The notes under the pieces: generated by a model
What the model saw: the letters and a program-made list of their open reading frames with translations, nothing else
Told to the model about the DNA's origin: nothing
Databases searched by the model: none
DNA from: Parus major
Lineage: Eukaryota > Chordata > Aves > Passeriformes > Paridae
NCBI RefSeq assembly: GCF_001522545.3
Contig: NC_031771.1
Coordinates: 65,893,751 to 65,957,750, forward strand
Length of the DNA stretch: 64,000 nt
Reading direction: 5' to 3'
Translations under genes and position numbers: made by a program
Shown here: one piece after another, positions 38,951-52,529 of the stretch
Layout of the letters: each line of letters starts with the position of its first letter
Position numbering within the stretch: the first letter of the stretch is position 1

Positions 38951-41110
38951 ACACTTTCAACATCATTAAATTCTCACTCCTATGATCCTTTGGAAAACAG
39001 ATCCCATCTGTGTGAGGCTTCCAGCTTTAGGAGATGAGTTTTTTGGTTGGACACCATTTGTCTTGGGTGAAATTCCTCTGAGGCTACAGTGACAAATGCC
39101 ATCTCCTTTTCCATGACATGCAGAGGGCAGAGCTTTACATTTTTTCCTGGAGAGAAACAAGCAGATTAGAGGTTCTGAAGAGCCCCAGAAGCAGCAGCTC
39201 TCATCAGGCCTCAGAGCAGCTGCTCATACACCCCTCAAACAGCCAGACTTGGCTGGGCACAGTTTTAAAGACACTTAATTGAGAAACACTGGCTGCCATC
39301 CAGGATATTAAAAAGATAATGAAAGAAGAAGTAAAACTGCTCTTCTCCCCTGCTGGTTTTGATTTGTTTACGATCAGGGGGATAAAGCAGTCCCTGTTAT
39401 TTCATTTAGGATTTGCTCTGGAGGTCGGCACACCCCACACCCCAGCAGAGCTCATAAATCAGGCATGACCTAAGTTTTCATCACCCAAATTTTACTCTGG
39501 CTGCTCAGAGCTTTTCATTACATCTTTCCCATCATCAGAAGGGTCAGAAGCTGAAAGGGCACCGAGGTCAAGTGATGTGTTTCCAAGGGAAAATCCCACC
39601 CTGATATCCCAGTATTTGAGTCCCACCAAGGTGGGTGCTGGGAGAGGGGAGAGGAGTCGGTGGAGCACAGCAGGAGCTGGTTGTGACTCCCCTCCCCAGG
39701 ACACCCCACATGGGTGACATCAAGCTCACATTTCCAGCCCCAACAGGGCCTGGGAGCCATTTGAGGGCACAAACAGCATTTACCCAGGAAATGGAGAAAG
39801 TTAACCAAAAATGCCTCCCTCGGCTGGATTTTTCTCACTCTCTCCAAGAAAACAACAACCAAAAAAAAAAAGTGTGTAAATATCATCAGCTAGGGAAAAA
39901 ATGCTGATGACTGGAAGTGAAATTTGCCATTGAAAGTGGAAAATAAATGTGGTGCACTCAGAAGCATCTAGACTTAGAGACTGAGTCACTTTTATGCTAA
40001 TATATCCTCGCCGCCTCCCCAGTGGATACGAAAAATGATCTTATTTATTGTAATTGTTGTTTATGATAAAAGCACTTCCATATTCTCTGTGTACATACAC
40101 AGTTACTCAGAAAGAAAACTTATTTTTTCTCTCCTTTTTTTGTTTTCTATAAATTCTTCCTTGTTTTCTCTCTGGAATGAGTGGTTTTCATGCAGAGCAA
40201 GCAGCAATATCTGCTCAGGTGTGTAGAGGCAGAGGTTGGCTCGCACAGGGCCATCACCCTGTGTCACCTGTGCCTGGTGATGTGGCACCAATTGACTCTC
40301 ACTGGTGCAAAATTCCATTTTTGTCTCCTTCTCCTCCTCTTTATCCTCTTCCTTGATGATTCTGAGCTGAGAAGAAAATGGTTCCAGTTACTGGAGGGCT
40401 GCTGCTCTGATCTAACAGAGTTACAGTTCAACAGAGGCCCAAAATGCAACACTCAGCTGTGGAAAAATCAGCTCCAAAGGGAATAAATAAAAATCTGAGC
40501 GTTGTTCTGACCTCTGGGAGGGCTGGCTGTGAGCAGTCCCATATCTGAGCCCACTGATCCTCATCTCTCCCAATGATTTGTGTTTCTCAGCTGTGGCTGG
40601 CTCAGATCTGTCCCTATCAGGAGTGTTCTGAATCACATCAGCACCTTTCCTTCTCCCTCTGCCTCCTTCCAAAACCTTGGTGGGGCTCAGAATACTCCAT
40701 TCATGCAGTGATTGGGAAAATCTCACTCTCCCAAATCCCTTCCCCAGTATCCGATTTCTCTCTCCATCATAGCAAGATCTGCTCCAGGCCACCATCCCTC
40801 CTCCATTCCTGCACTGATGACCTGGAAATCATTAAAATTTGAATTATTTATGATTTATGGTCTCCTTGCAACAAGAAATCCAACAGCACCTCTGCTCTTG
40901 CCCAGGCATTGAGGTGGAATGAGGCCAGAGGATAAAGCAGAGCCAGGGATTGGAAAGATATCTTGTGTTTGATGGCACTGAAGGATCTGCTGGAGAGCTG
41001 ATGTGACATGGACATCACTAAATCCCACCAGATTAAACCAGAGACACCCCAGAGGGCAGAGTTCCCTGCCAGGTACATGAGAGGGATTTCAACATTTTGA
41101 TTGCATCCCA

Positions 41111-41190
41111 CAGAGAATCACAGAATATCTGCATTTGGAAGGGATCCAGAAGGATCATCGAGTCCAGCTCCCTGCCCAAACCCATCAGTG
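41111..41190 (-). mobile_element. CR1 LINE 3' end
   Basis: gagaatcacagaatatctgc then ggatcatcgagtccagctcc, the reversed terminal part of a CR1 copy. Confidence 0.8.
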
Positions 41191-41259
41191 AAGAAAGCTG
41201 AATAATCACATGTGAAGGGACAAAATTGAGAGCAGATTCACCAGAAAGTGCCTATGTCA

Positions 41260-41292
41260 GGAAAAAAAAAAAAAAGAAAGAAAAAAAAAAAT
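41260..41292. repeat. A-rich run
   Basis: Two A runs joined by gaaag, about 70 bases after a CR1 3' fragment. Confidence 0.8.
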
Positions 41293-41699
41293 CCAGCAAA
41301 GAATATCTTTGACCTTCCATGAATGATTCAAACTATGCAGAGAAGCTGCCAAATTTTTCATATGGCTGATCCTACCAGGGGTTTTGACTGCCTGGAGAAG
41401 GGCCAGTGCTGTGATCAAACATCTAAAACTCGTGTGTTTGGTCAGAGCAGCAGCACTGGAGGCTCTCAGAAGCAAACATCCTCTACCAGGCAGGCACAGG
41501 GCTCCAGAGGGGCTGCCACCACCCATGTCCCCCTGGCATTTGGAGATGACAGCCAGTGGCAGGAAGGGACGTGAAATTAAAAGAAGAAGAACACTCTTTT
41601 GGACAGTGGCAGCAGGGACTGTCACACCACGGCCCACGGAGGTGCTGCATCACTGAAAGCAGTCAAAGGGAGCGTGTAAACAAAGAGAAGCTTTTTAAA

Positions 41700-41964
41700 C
41701 AGGAAGATAGTGATAGGACAGCAGGGATGGTTTAAAACTAAAAGATGAGAGATTTAAATTAGATATTAGGAAGAAATTTTTGCCTGTGAGGGTGGGGAGG
41801 CCCTGGCACAGGGTGTCCAGAGAAGCTGTGGCTGCCCCTGGATCCCTGGAAGTGCCCAAGGCCAGGTTGGATGGGGCTTGGAGCCACCTGGGATAGTGGG
41901 AGGGGGTTGGAAAGAGATGGTCTTTGATGTCCCTTCCAACCCAAACCATTCTGTGATTCTGTGA
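41700..41964 (+). mobile_element. CR1 LINE 3' fragment, well preserved
   Basis: Nearly consensus-like copy ending ccaaccattctgtgattctgtg-type sequence with a matching middle block. Confidence 0.92.
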
Positions 41965-42572
41965 AAATTTCTCACTGAAATGTGGAGCAAGAACACCTGC
42001 CCAGTGAAAAATTGTTTTTTTTTTCCCGGGGGTATTTCCAGGCAGCAACTCCCGTGCCTGGCATTGTGTTCAGAGCCCCTGCCTCCTGGAGATCTCTCTT
42101 CCAAAACCCCATCTCTCCCTCGAAATTACCTTCTCATTTGCTCTCTCTCTTTCCTGTGTTCCCTGAGGGGACAGGGAGAGTGGATTGGCACATCCATGGT
42201 GACCCAAATCCCCCAGGAAAAGGAAACCTTTCCCAGCCCAGGATTAGTTGAGGTCCCTTTAGTCGAGAAGAGCGTGTAGAGTGTCCCAGCTGTCCCCAGG
42301 GCAGGGTGAGCAGTGCTGAGTCTCCTCAGCAAGGCTCCTTCTCTCCCACTCCTGCATTTCCCAGTGGCAATATTCCTCCTGGAGCAGCAGGCGTGGCTGC
42401 AGTGACACCGCTGCACAGCAAGGACGTGACACTGCACAGGCTGAGGGAACAGGAGGAGGCTGGGACTGCGGGGACAGATCTGAGTGCAGAACTTGTCTGG
42501 GAATTCAAAGTCAATTCAAAGTGTGGGCACTTTCCAAAGTCCACAGCATGGGCAGTTTAAGAGAGCTCTGGG

Positions 42573-43070
42573 AGTGATATGTTTCTATTTTATATACATA
42601 TAAAAATATGTGTATTGTAACATAAATATAAACATAACCATAAATATAAATATAAATATAAATATAAATATAAATATAAATATAATTGTAGATATAAATA
42701 TAAATGTAAATATATATAATAATAATATAATATATTATAATATTATAATATTATTATAAATATATAAATACTATAAAAAATAATTAATACAATATTATAA
42801 TATAAAATATATTATATATTATATATTATATAATTATAAATAAATATATTATAATATATATAATTACATAATAATAAATAATAATAAATATAAATATAAA
42901 TAGTAATATAAATATAAATAGTAATATAAATAGTAATATAAATATAAATATAAATAGTAATACTATAATATATAATAATATAATATATTATAATATTATA
43001 ATATTATTATAAATATATAAATACTATAAAAAATAATTAATACAATATTATAATATATAATATATATTAT
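42573..43070. repeat. AT-rich microsatellite and 253 bp higher-order repeat, left of gap
   Basis: Runs of (ATATAA)n are followed by a non-trivial AT block that occurs twice: the landmark ctataaaaaataatt starts at 42771 and again at 43024, a period of 253 bases. The second copy runs into the gap. Confidence 0.9.
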
Positions 43071-43599
43071 NNNNNNNNNNNNNNNNNNNNNNNNNNNNNN
43101 NNNNNNNNNNNNNNNNNNNNNNNNNNNNNNNNNNNNNNNNNNNNNNNNNNNNNNNNNNNNNNNNNNNNNNNNNNNNNNNNNNNNNNNNNNNNNNNNNNNN
43201 NNNNNNNNNNNNNNNNNNNNNNNNNNNNNNNNNNNNNNNNNNNNNNNNNNNNNNNNNNNNNNNNNNNNNNNNNNNNNNNNNNNNNNNNNNNNNNNNNNNN
43301 NNNNNNNNNNNNNNNNNNNNNNNNNNNNNNNNNNNNNNNNNNNNNNNNNNNNNNNNNNNNNNNNNNNNNNNNNNNNNNNNNNNNNNNNNNNNNNNNNNNN
43401 NNNNNNNNNNNNNNNNNNNNNNNNNNNNNNNNNNNNNNNNNNNNNNNNNNNNNNNNNNNNNNNNNNNNNNNNNNNNNNNNNNNNNNNNNNNNNNNNNNNN
43501 NNNNNNNNNNNNNNNNNNNNNNNNNNNNNNNNNNNNNNNNNNNNNNNNNNNNNNNNNNNNNNNNNNNNNNNNNNNNNNNNNNNNNNNNNNNNNNNNNNN
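43071..43599. other. Assembly gap (529 N)
   Basis: A run of N's flanked on both sides by aaatataaat-type AT repeats. The true length is unknown if the gap size is an estimate. Confidence 1.
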
Positions 43600-43870
43600 A
43601 AATATAAATATAAATATAAATGTAATATTAAATGTAAATATAAATGTAATATAAATATGTATTTTATATTTGTGTGTGTATAAGAATCTTATATTAAAAT
43701 ATTATTCTATAGAAATTTTGCATCCAATTCTACATCTAATCTTTAAAATGTGTCTATACTTTAGATCAAAATATAATTATATATAAAAATATATAAAGAA
43801 TATGAGTGTGTGTACATATGTTAGGAGTGTATTTATGTATGTGTATCTATATAAATACACTTTTTTTTTC
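43600..43870. repeat. AT-rich microsatellite, right of gap
   Basis: (AAATAT)n units continue directly after the gap and decay into (TA)-rich and (TG)-rich sequence, ending in a T run near 43861. Confidence 0.85.
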
Positions 43871-45185
43871 CCCAGGGATTTTCAGTTCAAGCAAACAGAA
43901 CCATGACTCAGCTGCAGTGCCAACAGAGAGCAAATCCAGATAAAATCCACACTTTTCCACCCACCTCTGACTTGTCACTATTGACTCTCTCCCCACCTGC
44001 ACTGCAGGTTACCTGACAGGACAGGTTCTCTGGATGGGGGATGCCTTAGTGCTTCCTTTTGTGAGGTGGGGTTCGGTGAAGTATTCCAAAAAAGGGCTTT
44101 TCCACCTAAAAACGTGGTCCAAAAAGGTGCAGGACAGAGGAGGGTTTGATCAGAAGAGCCATCCCTTGCTGAGCCACACACAAAACACCGACTGCATCAT
44201 CTCCAGACAGGATCCAGGCAGCAGAGAAAGCTGGCCTAAAGTTATTCCTCATCTGAAAAGGTTTTAGGGGAAAAAGTTGTCATTGCTCTTCCCTGACTGT
44301 GCTGAAAGCCTGGCTGAGTTAGAGCCAATTGTGTCAGGAAGCAGCTTGATGTTCCTGTTCTTCAGGGATGGAGAAGTTTTTTTATTGCTTAAAAGTGGAG
44401 GCAGAAGGGTTTCCTTGGGCTCAGCATCGTGGAAGAGTGGTGGAGAATCTCCCTGCCTTTCCCAGCCATCCTGTAAGAACTACGTGGGAATTAAATTGAT
44501 GTTGTAATGGAGAGGGCAGCAGAAATTAAAGGATCCAAACTCTCAGGTTGTCCCTAAGCCTGGGCAGAGAAGGAAGGTGTCAGGGTGTGGCTGAGATGGA
44601 GTGAGGTGGAGGAGCAGGATGGGTGCCACCAGCACAGGGACCAACAGGCAGGACATGGAGTGGTCACCTCAGACATCCTCAAAACAAGGGTCGGGATCTA
44701 TTCTTACCCTAAAATGTCCAGTTCAGCTCTGGCTCTGCCAGCAGAGGGATCCAAGGGTCCAGGGACCATCTCAGGGGCAAATCAACAAAGCCACAGCCCA
44801 GCCTGTGCTCCCTCAGCAGGACAACACTGAGAGCAGAATCCGTGCAGGAGCGGAGATTCCAAGGTGAGGTGGATTCTCACACCCTACCAAGGGGTGCAAA
44901 GTGATGATCAGGAAAGAGGACACCCCAAACAAGGTGTTTTCTCAGGCACGTTCTCCTGACTGCAAATTGCAGCGAGACCCAGTGCACCCACAGCTCTGCA
45001 GAGAGGCCAAAGTACCCCCTGTGGCACCCTGTGTGACAGCTGGGAAGGCCAAGCAGCGTCACCCCGTGAGCCCTGGGGTGTCTGGAAACACCACACCCAG
45101 CCAGGAAACACAAGGGGATGGACACAGCCAGCACACCTCACCATGTGTGAGGGAGGTCCAGATGTGCTCAGGTTATGAGGAAGGG

Positions 45186-45662
45186 GAAGCAGTGGTCCAG
45201 AGGAGAGAAGGTGGCAGGGAAGGACTGGATGGGAGCCTGGAGGACACTGAGGAGAGACTCATTGGGGTCTGCAGCTCCTCCTGAGGGACAGCTCCAGCTG
45301 TTCCCTTGGGTCCTGTCACTGTCACAGGGAGCAGAGATCAGGGCTGGCCCTCAGGAGGAGCTGCAGACCCCGATGAGTCTCCCCTCAGTCTCCTCCAGGC
45401 TCCCATCCAGTCCTTCCCTGCCACCTTCTCTCATCTGGACCATTGCTTAGGTTTAGGTTGGATATCAGGGAAAGGTTCTATCCCAGAGGGTGCTGGCACT
45501 GCCCAGGCTCCCCAGGGAATGGGCACCAAGGCTGCCAGAGCTCCAGGAGAGTTTGAACAGCGCTGCCAGGGATGCCCAGGGTGGGGTTGTTGGGGGGTCT
45601 GTGCAGGGCCAGGAGCTGGGCTGGATGATCCTGGTGGGTCCCTTCCAGCTCAGGATATTCCA
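45186..45662 (+). mobile_element. CR1 LINE fragment with internal inverted duplication
   Basis: The 3' part (45450-45662) is a normal CR1 tail from gtttaggttggatatcagg to cagctcaggatattccatg. The 5' part is an inverted repeat: arms at 45186-45290 and 45345-45448 around a 54-base loop, about 94 percent identical by eye. The arm sequence itself (gagactcattggggtctgc) looks CR1-derived. Confidence 0.85.
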
Positions 45663-45850
45663 TGTTTCCTGGCTTTTGCAGGAATTTTTGTTCCTACCAC
45701 ACAGGAGCACAATGGTTGTCATCACAAAAATTCAGCCCTTCCACACAGGGAACAGGAGAGTGACCAGGAACAAGCAAAGATTGCTGCCCATACTCATGAG
45801 CCAAGCACATCCCGTGCCACCAAGACAGTCTGAACATCCCCAGGCCAGCA

Positions 45851-45940
45851 AGGAAGCATCATTTGGATTTTGAAGCAAGGAGGAAGCATCATTTGGATTT
45901 TGAAGCAAGGAGGAAGCATCCATTGGGACTTTGAAGCGAG
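45851..45940. repeat. 30 bp tandem repeat, three copies
   Basis: Units at 45851, 45881 and 45911. The first two are identical and the third differs at a few positions. A length divisible by three makes a repeated decapeptide in open frames, but nothing suggests coding. Confidence 0.95.
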
Positions 45941-46705
45941 TTCCCAGCAAGCAGGGACATTCAGGGTTTGCAGCTGTGCTGCAAATGAAGCGAGGCAGGG
46001 CAGGCCAGGAGAGCTTTGCTTTGCTTTGCTTTGCTGTGCCGGAGTTTCCTGGAGGTTTACAGCCCTCAGCTGGTGACTCGGAGCACAGCCCCACTGTACA
46101 TCCGTGTTCCCTTCTCAGCACGGGTGAGTGCCCTCTCTCCTGGCTAAGACATCATCTGCCCCCATCCACATCACCCACAACAGCCAAAAATCCTCCCCTG
46201 AGCATCCCAAATCCCCTCCCAGGTCCTGGCATCCAGCTCAGCCCTCACCCCCTGCCCAGCCAAATGTGACAAATTTAGCTCCACTATTTTATATTTTTTT
46301 TAATCTCTCTCCTTATAAATCAACTTTTCCAGGCCCTGGATCCCTTTCTTGGTTGTTGTCTTTTCTCTTGGCTGTGCTCAGTTCCCAAATATCTGACAAA
46401 TGGCCCTCAGGCAGCCACGCTGGCCAGGGCCACACTGCCCATGAGAAAAGGGACAATGTCCCCTTCAGTGTCCTCCTTCTCCATTTTCTTATTTATTTTT
46501 TTTTCCTGTTCTCTTGTCACTCATCTTACAGGTACTCACAGCAAAGCACCCGCTGTGAGCCCACCAGGATAAATGGGGTTGGGAAATCTCTCCCTGTGCT
46601 TCACAGAAGGATTTTGGAAGGATTTTTTGCATTGGATCAGGTTGTAGCTGGTATCAGAACCCTTTGGAGAAGTTTCACATCAGTTTCTCACCCCCTGTGG
46701 TTTCT

Positions 46706-46793
46706 CCAGTGGAAGGTGTCCCTGCCCATGGCAGGAGGTGGAAGGAGATGAGCCTTAAGGTCCCTCCCAAGCCACAACATTCCATGATTCTGC
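46706..46793 (+). mobile_element. CR1 LINE 3' end
   Basis: Short copy from agtggaaggtgtccctgcc to acattccatgattctgc. Confidence 0.85.
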
Positions 46794-47225
46794 ATCCCTG
46801 AAACTCACAGAAATCCTCCATATCCACCACATCCCGGCTGGATCCTCACCCAGGACCCGATTAATCAGTTATTTCTCCAAAGGGACACCCGAATTCCCTG
46901 GGGGGTGGGATGCTCCTGAGCCAGCCACATCCCCAGCGCTGGGCACTGGGTGTCCCAGGGAGCCTGCAGGGTGGCCAGAACCTCACAGACATGGTCTCTG
47001 AGTGCTGGGAGATCATCCAGCTTCTTCCATCCACCTTCCACAGGTCCTGCCAGACCTCCAGGGACACCTCAGGGAACTCCAGGAATGGAAACAGAACCAC
47101 TGATAAAGGATCATATCTGTGCTCACCCCTCTGGGCTCCCACCGCTCTCCCCTCACTCCTGAGAGAGTTTGCAGGTGTTTCTCAAGTGTGTCCAATTCTT
47201 ACTGTTTCTAAGGAATATTTTAGTG

Positions 47226-47240
47226 CCACGAGATGGCAGC
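47226..47240 (+). promoter_or_regulatory. Candidate CTCF site
   Basis: ccacgagatggcagc agrees with the core CTCF consensus CCASYAGRKGGCRS at all but one position. It lies between the two convergent genes, outside any CR1 copy. Confidence 0.3.
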
Positions 47241-47623
47241 ACAAAATCACCTTTCCCGGGGTGTGTTCGGCTTGCAGAAGGTGCACGGAGAAGTCCGTGG
47301 TCTCACCTCAGGGGCGGCTCCAGGAGGAGAAAATCCCAACTTTTCCAAGTGGAGAGCCAGAACCCACGTTTTCCATCACTGAGCACCCGCAGTTCCACTG
47401 CTGTTTCACCGAGTCTGTCTCAGAATCTCCCAGTGGGTCCCAGGCTCCTTCTTCTGCTTTGGGTCTGTGCTTGGAGATAATTCTGCACCAAGGGAATTCC
47501 CGGGGCACTAAGCCCCATCCTTTATTTTATAATCAGAATCCCTGAACAGCCTGGCTGGTGCCCACTTGTACAGTTCAGAGCCCAGTATGGATCCTGGGCC
47601 ACTCCTGCCAGGGGGAAAGGGTG

Positions 47624-47698
47624 AAACTCTGCAAATATCCACAGCCCTAAACTCTGCAAATATCCACAGCCCTAAACTCTGCAAATATCCACAGCCCT
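47624..47698. repeat. 25 bp perfect tandem repeat, three copies
   Basis: The unit starts aaactctgcaaatatc and ends cacagccct. The three copies (47624, 47649, 47674) are identical, so the array is young. Confidence 0.97.
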
Positions 47699-47791
47699 GA
47701 GCCAGAAAATCCTGCTGGATTCAGGGTACTGCTGCAGAGGCCGGGTGGTCCTCTCTGTGCACGGGCAACCACGGGTCACTTCATGTCACCA

Positions 47792-47850
47792 ACCAGGCTG
47801 GATGAGAGTTTAGAGCTCTTTTCCAGCCTTAATTCCGTGATTCTGGGATT
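47792..47850 (+). mobile_element. CR1 LINE 3' end, short
   Basis: About 60 bases ending ccagccttaattccgtgatt. It follows the 25 bp tandem repeat by some 90 bases. Confidence 0.65.
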
Positions 47851-48049
47851 GGCCACACGGTGACACTAACGGGGTGCTCTGCTCACGGATTTGGGCAAGG
47901 AGGGGTGTGAAGGCAGAAGCCAAGACCTGCCCAGTAATTCCACCTCTCTCCTGGTGCAAGAGGGGCGCTGAGCATCCACTTCAGTTTGGCTTTTTTTGAA
48001 AAAAAAAACCTCTTTTTCAAAGCATTTCTTGCTACCGAGTTCAAGGAAC

Positions 48050-48235
48050 AGAACCACAGAATTGTTCGTTCAACCATTCCCCCAGCACTGCCAGTGCCAC
48101 CACTGACCATGTCCCCAAGTGCCACATCCACACGGCTTTTAAGTCCCTCCAGGGACAGGGGCACCACCACTGCCCTGGGCACCCTTCCCATAATGAAATA
48201 TTTCCTAATGATTTTCTCAATCAAATTTTGTGAAT
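48050..48235 (-). mobile_element. CR1 LINE 3' fragment, second subfamily
   Basis: Reversed copy with accacagaattgttcgtt and ccaagtgccacatccacac. Confidence 0.85.
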
Positions 48236-48842
48236 GATTTTTCCTGGGTCACCCAGGAGAGGGGCAGGCAGGGACAGCCATGCCCATTCCTGCAGGGCAC
48301 CATCACCCAGGGGGGTTGGGAGCCCCACCTCTGGAGCACCCTGCTGTTCCCACCTGCTGCCCTCCCCACACAGCCAGCCAGGAGGAGCAACCCCTAATTA
48401 ATTCTGAGCAATTAGATACATCTTACCTTGCCAGCACCTCCATCTGCTTTCCACCAACCTTCATCACCGAGCTCTTGGTGGGCACAGCTGGAATGAAGAT
48501 GCCACAGGTCTTGGAGAAGGGAGAGCAGTGTGCAGGGTCACAGAGCGCCGTGGTGACACCATCTCTCCCTGTCACATGCTCAGGGTGGCCTTTGCTGCTA
48601 ATTTTAAATACCCCTTAGTAAACAGCTGCTAAATTTAGTGTCTCTGGAACATGAGCATCGTTTTAAAGGCTGAGCTGCTGGTGAGTGATAGCAGGAGAGG
48701 AGGGAGATGGATTGACCTGACACAGATCCCTGCTCAGCAAACCATCATCATTCCAGCTGCACAGAGCAGAAAAAGCAGCTCTGAAACTCTGGCCACCAGC
48801 ACAGCAGCTTTCCTGGGATGTCCCATGAATAAAGAAGGCACA

Positions 48843-49050
48843 GGAGTCACAGAATCTTTTAGGCTGGAAAAGACATCCGAGATCAAAATTCAGCCTTTGA
48901 TGCCCACCTTGTCACCCAGACCAGGGCACTGAGTGCCACATCCATTTCTTCCTTGGACACCTCCAGGGTTGAGGACTCCACCACCTCCCTGGGCAGCCCC
49001 TTCCAGTGTCCTACCACCCTTTCAGTGAGAATTTCTTCTTAAATTTCTTC
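48843..49050 (-). mobile_element. CR1 LINE 3' fragment, second subfamily
   Basis: Starts ggagtcacagaatctttt; includes tgagtgccacatccatttc and accacctccctgggcagcc. Confidence 0.88.
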
Positions 49051-49984
49051 ACTGAAGAGAAAAAGCAACTCCTTGTTTTTCCCTGTGTGGTAGCCTCACA
49101 TGCCCAAAGGATTTGGCTTTCTCCTCAGATTTCACTTTGCAATGGATCTGGCTGCTGGGAAATCAGCTCTGGCTCCTTGAGGCTGAGCTCTGAGTGATTG
49201 AAGCTGGAGAGAGTTTTTATCTCTCCTCAATCTCTCTTCCCGCAGCCCAACTCCCTCTCAACTCAGTAACTGGATGAAAAAAGAGAAAAACAGCAATAAA
49301 TTCAACACACCACCATCCTTCCCAGCTCTCCAGCAGCCAGGAAGGCATCCCACCTCCACACTACAGCAGGGGACCAGCACAGCTCAGCTGAGCTTGGATA
49401 GAGCCAAAGTTGGTGCCTCCTCTGCAGAAATTTATCTTGGGATGCACTGACTCACCCTCTGGAGGGGGATTTTTCCATCTCTCTGTCCCCCTTCCTCCCC
49501 TCTGTAACTCATTTATCAACCCAACTCCCACCCCACACGCACAGAGAGGGAAGGGAGGCTTCACAAGGGGCAGCAGATGCCAAAGCAGACACATCCCTCA
49601 CTCTGCACATGGAGCTCTGGCCAGCAGCCAGCCAGATGGAGAAATGGAATGCAAGGAGATAAAGCAGTGGCTAAACGCCCATGGTCTTCACCCTGAAAAC
49701 TTTTATTTTTGGAAACTGTTTAGATATCTTTAAACTATGCTGATGGCTACATTGTGTTCACTTGACTTTAAAGAAGAACATGATTTATTTTTCAGAGGAA
49801 GTAAAAAAAAAATCACAGTTTTTCTCATTCCTGATGGCAATTTCCACATGATCCAGACAAAACCTTAGGAGTCACTAACATCTGGACTTAGTGACACACA
49901 TCTGCACAGTCCAGGGGCTGCTTGGATGGGGACAAGTGCTCCTGGTGCACTGGAGGACATTCAGTTAAAGCATAAGGCAACAAA

Positions 49985-50140
49985 AGAATATCCTGAGTTG
50001 GGAGGGACCCACAAGAATCCTCAAATCCCACTCCTGGTCCTGCACAGGGCATCCCAAGAATCCCACCCTGTGCTGAGAGCGTTGCCCAAACACCCTGTGA
50101 GCTCTGGCAGCCTTGGGCCAGTGACCACACTGACCACAGT
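49985..50140 (-). mobile_element. CR1 LINE 3' fragment, third subfamily
   Basis: Reversed copy with tatcctgagttgggaggg and cctggtcctgcacaggg, of the type that ends gagctcaggatattct on the plus sense. Confidence 0.85.
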
Positions 50141-50382
50141 GCTGTCAGCTCTGCCCTAACCAGACCTTTTTGGTCAGGATTGTATTGCTGGCAGAGGAAA
50201 TCTCAGGTTTGGAAAGGTTCTTCCATACAAACAGCATTTGTGTAATGTGTTTCTGACCTATTTTCAACCTATTTTCCTCCTACTCCAAATTTTATAGGAA
50301 GAGAAAAAAAATCCTATTTTTATAATGTTGAATAAAAGAGTGGGAAGTGAAGTGTCCAGGAAGTACCACAGCACCCAGTCTT

Positions 50383-50400
50383 TTTATTACAACATTTATT
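50383..50400 (-). terminator. Distal poly(A) signals of SMOX (two AATAAA)
   Basis: Two canonical AATAAA hexamers on the minus strand (50395-50400 and 50383-50388) are followed by gactgggtgctgtgg, a GT-rich downstream element. This is the best candidate for the SMOX transcript end, giving a 3' UTR of about 350 bases. Confidence 0.5.
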
Positions 50401-50593
50401 TTAGTATAGAAGGCACTTACAATACAGAAAGAAAAAAGAAACAAAACGAACATGATAGGCACCAAAAGTGAAATTAGAATTAAAATGACAGAGAAACAGT
50501 TTAACCAGACCAAAAGGAGCACCCTTCCCTGTTAACAATACAGCACATGGAAATGAAGCTATTGGTGACTAACGTTTTTAACAATTAGGACTT

Positions 50594-50611
50594 TTTATTT
50601 ATTTATTTATT
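50594..50611 (-). terminator. Proximal poly(A) signal cluster of SMOX
   Basis: Read on the minus strand this is a short AAAT tandem run that yields several overlapping AATAAA hexamers about 115 bases after the SMOX stop. It could be a proximal cleavage signal or a chance product of the simple repeat. Confidence 0.35.
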
Positions 50612-50721
50612 TTAATAGAAAAGATAAAAGGCTGTTCTACTGTGAACTGAAATAAAACAGAAGCCCTCTCCACACACCTGCAGGAGGATTTGGGAGGTGG
50701 TGGTGGTCAGGCAGGGCTCCC

Positions 50722-52479
<1,758 letters not shown>

Positions 52480-52529
52480 TTATATAACACAAATTACCTC
52501 CCTTTTTATCTCAGCTCTTCCATTTTCCA

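Larger units (their letters stand above)
27830..50360. other. ADRA1D 3' UTR and ADRA1D-SMOX intergenic space
   Basis: No protein gene is recognised between the ADRA1D stop and the putative SMOX 3' end. The open frames here (for example around 46128-46751 and 46910-47545) are Pro/Ser-rich or repeat-derived and match no family I know. The part just after 27829 must be ADRA1D 3' UTR; its end is not fixed. The region carries CR1 fragments in both orientations, AT-rich tracts (37525-37915 and 42575-43870), an assembly gap and short tandem repeats. I see nothing specific in 29015-30310, 32010-34700, 35500-36290, 38960-41110, 43870-45180, 49055-49980 and 50145-50360. Confidence 0.7.
50365..50721 (-). 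other. SMOX: Putative SMOX 3' UTR
   Basis: The span after the SMOX stop codon is A/T-rich on the minus strand and largely free of CR1. It contains a proximal run of overlapping AATAAA motifs and two distal ones. Its end is set by the distal poly(A) motifs and is an inference; transcript data would fix it. Confidence 0.55.

Noticed and set aside
38442..38966. 174-residue minus-strand open frame
   Set aside because: Most of it overlaps a diverged CR1-like fragment read in antisense.
46128..46751. 207-residue plus-strand open frame
   Set aside because: Pro/Ser-rich low-complexity start, T-run-encoded Phe stretch and a CR1-derived end; no domain seen.
46910..47545. 211-residue plus-strand open frame
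   Set aside because: No recognisable motif or homologous family. It is an open frame in moderately GC-rich intergenic DNA.
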